Of a stretch of DNA of 64,000 nt, positions 58,886 through 64,000 are shown piece after piece. This DNA comes from JBFMFR01 sp040752025 (GTDB lineage: Bacteria; Chloroflexota; Anaerolineae; Anaerolineales; UBA4823). Both the position numbers and the translations under genes were made by a program. The stretch lies in assembly GCA_040752025.1 (NCBI GenBank), contig JBFMFR010000007.1, positions 1 through 64,000 of the forward strand. The letters run 5' to 3'. Below the pieces are notes generated by a model that saw only the letters and a list, made by a program, of their open reading frames with translations, ran no database searches and was not told the origin of the DNA. Position 1 is the first letter of the stretch; the number at the start of each line of letters is the position of its first letter.

Positions 58886-60376
58886 ATGGACGTGTACGAG
58901 GCGAGGTATCCAAACTGGGGGGCGGGGCTGCTGCTGAAGGCGCTGGAGATGGAAGGGGACGAAAAGTGGGCGGAGGCGCGCGGGTGGGGGCAGGCGCTGG
59001 TGGGCTGGCTGGAGGCGCAGAAGCGGGAAGGGACGCGGCGGGCGTATTTCCGGGCGGTGGACGATTTCTTGATCTTTGCCGGGCGGCTGCCGGGGGAGGC
59101 GCGGGCGGAGGATGTGGCGGCGTGGGCGGCGCACCTGCGGGAGCAGGGCTACAAGGCGTCTTCGGTGCGCTACCAGGTGGGGGTGGTGGGGTCGTTCTAC
59201 GATTGGGTGATCGAGCGGCTGGGATTGGCGGCGGAGAGCCAGCCGGTGCAGGCGGGGATGCGAGGGGAGGCGCAGGTTTACCAGGCCAGGCCGCTGACGG
59301 AGGCGGAGACGGCGGCGCTGCTGGGGGCGATCGACCGGGAGACGCGCTGGGGGAGGCGGGATTACGCCCTGGCGCTGACCTGCCTGCGCACGGGGCGGTG
59401 GGTGAACGAGGTGACGGCGCTGCGCTGGGGAGAACTGCGTGAGGCGGAAGACGGCGTCTGGTACACGTGGCAGCCGCGGCGCAGGAAGGGGGAGGAGGGC
59501 GGGCCAGCGCGGTGCGAGGCGCGGTTGGACGGCGAGGCGTGGCAGGCGACCCGAGATTATCTGCGAGAGACGGGGCGGCTGGCGGGGATGCAGGCGGAGG
59601 ATTACATCTTCGCGCCGCTGACGGACGCGGGCGGGCGGCTGGCGAAGCGCTACGGGGCGGACTGGCAGAAGCGGCCGCTGGGGATCAACACGGTGGAGAA
59701 GGCGCTGCGGGCTTACGCGCGCAGCGCGGGATTGAACGAAGAGGCGGCGTCGCCGACAACGCTGCGCTATACGGCAGCGATGCGGCGGTTGGAGGCGGGG
59801 GACGATGAGCAGGCCTTGATGACATTCCTGGGACATAGCTGCCTGGAGGTGACGCGCAAGTTCGTGCGCGAGCTGACGGCGGGGGAGGCGCAGCGGCGGG
59901 TGCAGCGCAGGCAGCTCGAGGCAAAGGAGGCGAGGCCAGGCGGAGAAAGCCAGCGGCCCCCGGCGCGGCGGCGGGTGGGGGCGCAGCCGGGAAACCGCAA
60001 CGCGGAGAAGCACGGGCTGTATACGAAGGACTTTGAAATGACGGAGGCGGACCGGCTGGCGGCGAGCCTGGTGGAAGGGCTGAACGAGGAGATCGCGGTG
60101 ATGCGGGTGGCGACGCGGCGGGCGTTCGAGCGCGCGGAGGCGATGGAAGATGGCATGCCGGCGCTGCGCGGGCTGGCGATGGTGGGAGATATGTGCGTGC
60201 GCATCGGGCGGATGATCAAGTTACGAGATGAACTGATGGGGGTGCAGAGGGAGGCGAAGGTGGACCCGCGGTTGGAGAACTTTATGCTGATGTTGAGGGA
60301 GGGGAGGGAGGAGAGCGAGGAGGACGAAGAGGATGTAATGGATGACGGATGGTGGAAGGCCGGCTCGGGTTGCTGA
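58886..60376 (+). CDS. tyrosine recombinase-like protein with altered active site and a C-terminal extension
   Basis: 496 residues behind AAGGAG. Residues ~30-110 are a core-binding SAM-like domain and ~135-335 a tyrosine-recombinase catalytic domain: Arg I in TGRWVNEV, Lys in RRRKG and the GHS motif are present. However, the HxxR box reads TTLRYT (His to Thr), and the position of the nucleophile in the box after GHS reads VTRKFVREL (Tyr to Phe). A ~120-residue extension begins with GNRNAEKHGLYTKDF and continues with charged helices. It may be inactive, or use another residue. It is very GC-rich and lies just before the AT-rich island. Confidence 0.78.
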   Translation: MDVYEARYPNWGAGLLLKALEMEGDEKWAEARGWGQALVGWLEAQKREGTRRAYFRAVDDFLIFAGRLPGEARAEDVAAWAAHLREQGYKASSVRYQVGVVGSFYDWVIERLGLAAESQPVQAGMRGEAQVYQARPLTEAETAALLGAIDRETRWGRRDYALALTCLRTGRWVNEVTALRWGELREAEDGVWYTWQPRRRKGEEGGPARCEARLDGEAWQATRDYLRETGRLAGMQAEDYIFAPLTDAGGRLAKRYGADWQKRPLGINTVEKALRAYARSAGLNEEAASPTTLRYTAAMRRLEAGDDEQALMTFLGHSCLEVTRKFVRELTAGEAQRRVQRRQLEAKEARPGGESQRPPARRRVGAQPGNRNAEKHGLYTKDFEMTEADRLAASLVEGLNEEIAVMRVATRRAFERAEAMEDGMPALRGLAMVGDMCVRIGRMIKLRDELMGVQREAKVDPRLENFMLMLREGREESEEDEEDVMDDGWWKAGSGC

Positions 60377-60397
60377 AGATCAGTCCATTAGTTGGCG

Positions 60398-60403
60398 TAT
60401 AAT
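60398..60403 (+). promoter_or_regulatory. -10 box of the small 60.5-kb gene
   Basis: Perfect TATAAT, no clear -35. It gives a leader of about 90 bases. Confidence 0.35.
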
Positions 60404-60500
60404 TGCTGGTATCCCTGGCACGCGGCTGCCAAAGGATGAATGCCGAATATGGCTGGTGCGTTGGAAAAAACATAACTTGGAGCGGCTTCAGGAGGCGAGT

Positions 60501-60815
60501 ATGATCCAGGTGTATATCAACTACCCCGTTCCGCACGTCACGGTGCATGGCGACCCTGGCTGCGGCAGTATCCAGGCCCAGCACAAACCCGGGCAGCGCT
60601 ACTGCCGGATCAATGTCGCCACGATTGCAACGGAGCTGCAAAACTTCCGGGATAAGCAGTACGTTTTCGCGGCGAATCCGGAACGCAACGATATGTGGCT
60701 GGAGGTTGATTTCCACAACCGGGAATTCGAGATGGCGGTTGTGGAGTACGTTTGCCACTTGTTGGGAACTCATTATGGGCCGTTTGTTGGGGTAAAACCG
60801 AAGATGTATTGTTAG
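60501..60815 (+). CDS. conserved-looking small protein, unrecognised
   Basis: 104 residues from ATG 60501 behind AGGAGG (60490-60495); the frame is open upstream to 60342 but that part lacks a ribosome site. It contains NYPVPHVTVHGDPGCGSIQ, a middle helix (ATIATELQNF), NDMWLEVDF and a final HYGPFVGVKPKMYC with several His and Cys. No membrane helix or signal. It looks like a folded cytoplasmic protein, perhaps metal-binding, but I know no family. It is the last gene before the composition change. Confidence 0.65.
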   Translation: MIQVYINYPVPHVTVHGDPGCGSIQAQHKPGQRYCRINVATIATELQNFRDKQYVFAANPERNDMWLEVDFHNREFEMAVVEYVCHLLGTHYGPFVGVKPKMYC

Positions 60816-60961
60816 GAGGGCTCGGCGTTGAAGCGACCAACTAGTTACAGCCTTATTCTGTGAAAATCTCTTGTGATAGAATAGGCTATGAACGGGTTAT
60901 ATGTAATGGTTAAAGATGGGTAAATTGCATAAGCACTTATAAGGACTCGCTGATACTTACT

Positions 60962-61669
60962 ATGAAATCTAACATTCCCAATGGCACTTTCTCTCAGCAA
61001 AAATACTCTCCCTGGTTTGTGGTTGTCGCCGCAGTATTCGTAACTTGTCTAATTACCGCAAATATCACAGCTGTCAAATTGGTCAGTCTATTTAATTTAG
61101 TGATACCAGCAGCCGTTATTATTTTCCCTCTCAGCTATATTTTCGGTGATATTTTGACCGAGGTTTACGGTTATCGTCAAGCCCGTAAGGTGATCTGGCT
61201 CGGTTTTATATGTAACCTAATCGCCGTTGTTGCAATATGGATAGGTCAATTATTGCCACCAGCGTCTTTTTGGGATGGTCAAGCATCTTATGAACGCATC
61301 TTGGGTTACACACCTCGCCTATTAGTTGCTTCTTTTGTTGCTTATCTTATTGGAGAATTTGCCAATTCCTTCGTTTTAGCGAAAATGAAAATCTATACCC
61401 AGGGTCGCTGGCTTTGGATGCGTACAATTGGTTCAACAGTAATTGGGCAGGGGTTAGACTCTTTGGTTTTTATTACGATTGCTTTTATTGGTACTATTCC
61501 CACTAGTGGTTTGGTAACAGCGATTATTACGCAATGGGGTGTCAAAGCCCTCTATGAGACTCTTGTAACCCCAATAACTTACATGGTTGTGGCTTTCCTC
61601 AAACGCAGAGAGCAAGTAGATGTTTTTGATACTGGTATAAACTTCAATCCTTTGTATTTCGCTGACTAG
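60962..61669 (+). CDS. yhhQ: queuosine precursor transporter (YhhQ/COG1738 family)
   Basis: 235 residues with about six membrane helices and the family signature: TANITAVKLVSLF, PAAVIIFPLSYIFGDILTEVYGY and ARKVIWLGF, then GQGLDSLVFITIAFIG and an EFANSFVLAKMK loop. Characterised members import the queuosine precursors preQ0/preQ1 or related bases, and relatives occur in phages with 7-deazaguanine-modified DNA. AAGGAC lies 8 bases before ATG 60962. It is the first gene of the island unit, 8 bases from the next. Confidence 0.9.
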   Translation: MKSNIPNGTFSQQKYSPWFVVVAAVFVTCLITANITAVKLVSLFNLVIPAAVIIFPLSYIFGDILTEVYGYRQARKVIWLGFICNLIAVVAIWIGQLLPPASFWDGQASYERILGYTPRLLVASFVAYLIGEFANSFVLAKMKIYTQGRWLWMRTIGSTVIGQGLDSLVFITIAFIGTIPTSGLVTAIITQWGVKALYETLVTPITYMVVAFLKRREQVDVFDTGINFNPLYFAD

Positions 61670-61677
61670 AATCCCGG

Positions 61678-62472
61678 ATGGCTGATCCAGAGAATCGTTT
61701 CTTGATCTTATCTTGCTCTCAGAAGAAAGTACATGACTCTGAGCCACTGCCAGCAATACAAAGATATGATGGACCTTCTTACCGTTTATTGCGTAAATAT
61801 TTGCGCGAAGAAATTTCCCGCAAAGCGAACCTGGAAATTTGTATTCTCTCAGCAGAATATGGGTTGATAACATCCGATACTCTTCTACCCTATTATGACC
61901 GGCAGATGACAGCCCAGCGAGCAGAAGAATTGCGAAGGCAAGTAGTTCCTCATCTGACACTTCAGGTGACAAAGAGAAACTGCCGTGAGGTTTTTATTAA
62001 TTGCGGTAAGATTTATCTGGGTACTCTAAATGGTTTTGAACAAGCCGCTCCTGCTGTAACTAAGTGCATTTACGCTACAGGCTCCCAAGGTGGGAGGCTT
62101 GCAGCTTTGCGAAGGTGGCTTTATGGCGTTGAATCTGCAATTGGAGAAAGTTATCATGTGCTAAAGGATTCTGCCAACCCCCTTTTTCGCGGCATGGAAA
62201 TCAATTTCACTCAAGAACAAGTTCTTGAGATTGGTCGACAAGCTTTAGCCCAAGAGAAAAAGGGCTGGAAAGATTTTCAGGCCTGGTATGTGATGCTTGA
62301 CGGGAATCCCGTAAGCCCTAAGTGGCTGCTTAGCCAATTAACGGGGACATCGGTTGGTTCTTTTCATACAAGTGATGCGAAACGAGTTTTACATCAATTG
62401 GGCATTGATGTAAAACCAATTTTGCCAGGTCAAGAAGTGAGTCAGGAGGTTAGGAATGTCACAAACGACTGA
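61678..62472 (+). CDS. DUF6884/YaaA-like protein
   Basis: 264 residues. The N-terminal domain has SCSQKK (12-17), a PAIQRYDGPSY stretch, LSAEYGL (57-63) and PYYDRQM (71-77), the pattern of DUF6884 and of distant YaaA relatives. Residues ~185-255 form a separate small domain (VSPKWLLSQLTGTSVGSFHTSDAKRVLHQLGI). The function is not established. The position between a queuosine-precursor transporter and a HerA ATPase suggests handling of a modified base or DNA. The end overlaps the HerA gene by 17 bases. Confidence 0.7.
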   Translation: MADPENRFLILSCSQKKVHDSEPLPAIQRYDGPSYRLLRKYLREEISRKANLEICILSAEYGLITSDTLLPYYDRQMTAQRAEELRRQVVPHLTLQVTKRNCREVFINCGKIYLGTLNGFEQAAPAVTKCIYATGSQGGRLAALRRWLYGVESAIGESYHVLKDSANPLFRGMEINFTQEQVLEIGRQALAQEKKGWKDFQAWYVMLDGNPVSPKWLLSQLTGTSVGSFHTSDAKRVLHQLGIDVKPILPGQEVSQEVRNVTND

Positions 62473-63973
62473 GCTTCCAATTGGAACGGTAGTTTCCGAT
62501 CAGGATACACCTACTTATGAAATCGTACGAATAAAGCTGAAAGCAGGACAGGATGTCAGCCCAGGTACATTGATACGCATTCCTGTTTCCCGTGCTACAG
62601 GAACCACCCTTATTGGCCGGATTCGGAGTGCGTATGAACATAACCCAAATGAGAGACCTGAAGATATTAATGTGCGTGATACATTAGGTATTCACCCAAA
62701 TTATCCTTCAGAGGAAGATAGCACAACCATTTATCGCCTTGTTGAGGCTGATTTATTAGAAGAAATATTTACCGAGAATGATGGTAAACAAGCTATTAGG
62801 GCGCCTCAAACGTTACCAAACTCAGGCGCGAATGTTTTTGTGGCAACACAGGATCAAGTTATATTTGCTTTAGGTTTACAATGTGATGAGACAGAGGGTC
62901 TTTATATAGGGGAAACATCTAGTGGCGCTGCTACCCGAATTATTCTTAAAAGAGAAATCATCCAGCGCCACATTTTTATTGGTGGTACTACAGGTAGTGG
63001 TAAAAGCTATGCAATGGGTGTAATTGCTGAGGAGTTAATTCGCCATAAACTACCAGTTTTGTTTCTTGATACTCAGGATGAATATTCTAATCTTGTAACT
63101 AAGTTGGGGGGAAAGGTATTGACCCCTGGTGAAGATTTCAATATACGTATTTCTTCCCTAACAGATCGGGAGTTGCTAGATTTGATACCAACAGATTCCG
63201 AGCTTCATAAAAATATAATTACGGCAGCTTTTCTCGAACTTCAAGATGAGATTAAAGGTGGTAAACGTTCTAAGTTCATGCTGAAGGATTTGCTGGACAA
63301 AATCCAAATTATTGGTCCGACATTAACAAATAGAATAGATTCAGTCGATTTAGCTTACAGGAGAACAAAATTTTTAGAGAGGATAGAGATTTTTGGAGAG
63401 GGAGTTGAACGGGCTAATTGGCCTAAGCTAATGTTACCTTGTTTGTCGATCAAGTGTAAGCATCTTACGTCAACTAGGTTGCAAACAATTGCGACTGCAG
63501 TTCTCCGGGAACTACAGGATTTACGTTTACGAGGTTTTATTCCGCCGTATGTTATGGTCATCGATGAAGCGCATCTTTTTGTTCCTCAAGATGAGGGTAG
63601 CCCTTGTAAACAAATCATTCGTGAGGGTGTACGAATTGGTAGGCATCATGGTATTTGCCTAATTTTATTAACGCAAAGTCCTGTTGATATTGATAAAGGC
63701 GTAATTCGTCAGTGCAATACTAGGTTAGTATTTGCGCTTGAACCTGATCAATTAGATGCAATTCGAGGTGTAAAAGCGGATGCCACGGATGAAATGCTTC
63801 AGAATCTACCAAAAATGCCACGTGGGACTTGTTTGCTGTCTGGCACTTACGAAAGTGTAAAACATACAATCCCAGTTAAGATTCGGGAGCGCTATACTAA
63901 AGACTCAGAAGGCGGAAAAGCTCCACCCATCTTTGAAGAAATGCATCGGAAATGGCTATCGGGGAAGGAGTAG
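62456..63973 (+). CDS. HerA-type DNA translocase ATPase
   Basis: 505 residues from ATG 62456 behind AGGAGG. Residues ~1-110 are a HAS-barrel-like domain; Walker A GGTTGSGKS is at 176-184, Walker B reads VMVIDEAHLF and is followed by RIGRHHGICLILLTQSP and the arginine-finger region RQCNTRLVFALE. HerA forms hexameric rings that work with a nuclease (NurA in archaea; Sir2, DUF4297 or other effectors in bacterial defence). The partner is probably the next gene. Confidence 0.88.
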   Translation: MSQTTELPIGTVVSDQDTPTYEIVRIKLKAGQDVSPGTLIRIPVSRATGTTLIGRIRSAYEHNPNERPEDINVRDTLGIHPNYPSEEDSTTIYRLVEADLLEEIFTENDGKQAIRAPQTLPNSGANVFVATQDQVIFALGLQCDETEGLYIGETSSGAATRIILKREIIQRHIFIGGTTGSGKSYAMGVIAEELIRHKLPVLFLDTQDEYSNLVTKLGGKVLTPGEDFNIRISSLTDRELLDLIPTDSELHKNIITAAFLELQDEIKGGKRSKFMLKDLLDKIQIIGPTLTNRIDSVDLAYRRTKFLERIEIFGEGVERANWPKLMLPCLSIKCKHLTSTRLQTIATAVLRELQDLRLRGFIPPYVMVIDEAHLFVPQDEGSPCKQIIREGVRIGRHHGICLILLTQSPVDIDKGVIRQCNTRLVFALEPDQLDAIRGVKADATDEMLQNLPKMPRGTCLLSGTYESVKHTIPVKIRERYTKDSEGGKAPPIFEEMHRKWLSGKE

Positions 63974-63978
63974 ACAAA

Positions 63979-64000
63979 ATGGCTCGTAAGGCTAAGTTGA
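63979..64000 (+). CDS. start of the next island gene (partial)
   Basis: ATG 63979 is 8 bases after AAGGAG (63965-63970) and 5 bases after the HerA stop. Only MARKAKL is visible. In HerA operons this is where the partner nuclease or effector gene usually lies, but nothing can be said about the family. Confidence 0.6.

Larger units (their letters stand above)
60816..64000 (+). other. AT-rich genomic island (left part)
   Basis: From about 60816 the sequence is clearly poorer in G and C than the preceding 14 kb, and third codon positions change from mostly G/C to mostly A/T. The three genes in it are tightly packed on one strand. The 146-base leader 60816-60961 has a TAGAAT (60877-60882) and no riboswitch that I recognise. 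A recombinase-like gene lies 0.5 kb to the left. Confidence 0.75.

Noticed and set aside
58853..60013. 386-codon frame antisense to the recombinase-like gene
   Set aside because: Shadow frame of Arg/Pro/Leu composition with no start signal.
60816..60961. preQ1 riboswitch before the queuosine-precursor transporter
   Set aside because: I looked for the short stem and A-rich tail of preQ1-I and the larger preQ1-II fold and saw neither; a covariance search would settle it.

Overview
The window looks like a chromosomal segment of a Chloroflexota bacterium, probably class Anaerolineae. The reasons are gene style rather than a marker gene: many peptide-type ABC transporters whose lipoproteins carry Val-Glu-rich linkers after the lipobox, Pro/Thr-rich linkers, Hanks kinase/PP2C/FHA-type signalling genes, and a double-NBD nucleoside (BMP) transporter. 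No rRNA or universal phylogenetic marker is present, so the class-level call is inference.

Layout. 0-14.3 kb: a decayed SpoIIE-type phosphatase tail, the AmmeMemoRadiSam radical SAM enzyme, a GNAT protein, a PP2C-like/beta-propeller protein, then on the minus strand xpt-guaA and a VWA-FHA protein plus PP2C phosphatase, and on the plus strand maf, a MecA-like penicillin-binding lipoprotein and rsgA. 14.3-35 kb: parts of three peptide ABC systems (six ATPases, four permeases, three binding proteins), an ECF sigma factor directly upstream of one binding protein, a two-helix membrane protein and a receiver-roadblock protein. 35-46.5 kb: tRNA-Gln, glmU, a CorC/HlyC protein, cdd, a DUF389-SH3 protein with a soluble HAD protein, and a complete BMP-type nucleoside transporter operon.

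46.5-60.4 kb is visibly more GC-rich: a P1B-type metal ATPase with a CSC motif, a subtilase, murJ, a TetR regulator with two tandem HTH domains, an epimerase, tRNA-Ser, an MFS exporter, and then a repeat-rich zone. That zone holds period-7 repeats at several intergenic sites, a short inverted-repeat element, a Hanks-kinase gene cut off after about 50 codons, and three copies of a ~195-bp unit in which each copy contains four short-loop hairpins. It is followed by a hydrolase/WD40 lipoprotein and a degenerate tyrosine recombinase fused to a C-terminal extension. From about 60.8 kb the sequence turns AT-rich and carries a queuosine-precursor transporter, a DUF6884/YaaA-like protein and a HerA-type ATPase in one tight unit that runs off the window. 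This looks like the left part of a mobile island and is the best candidate for an undescribed system.

A regulatory theme runs through the transporter genes. Three binding-protein genes each have a 9-10-base anti-Shine-Dalgarno-complementary motif 87-92 bases before the start codon, in addition to a normal ribosome site, and each is followed by a long perfect hairpin before the first permease. This would make the binding-protein part of the mRNA more stable or abundant than the permease part.
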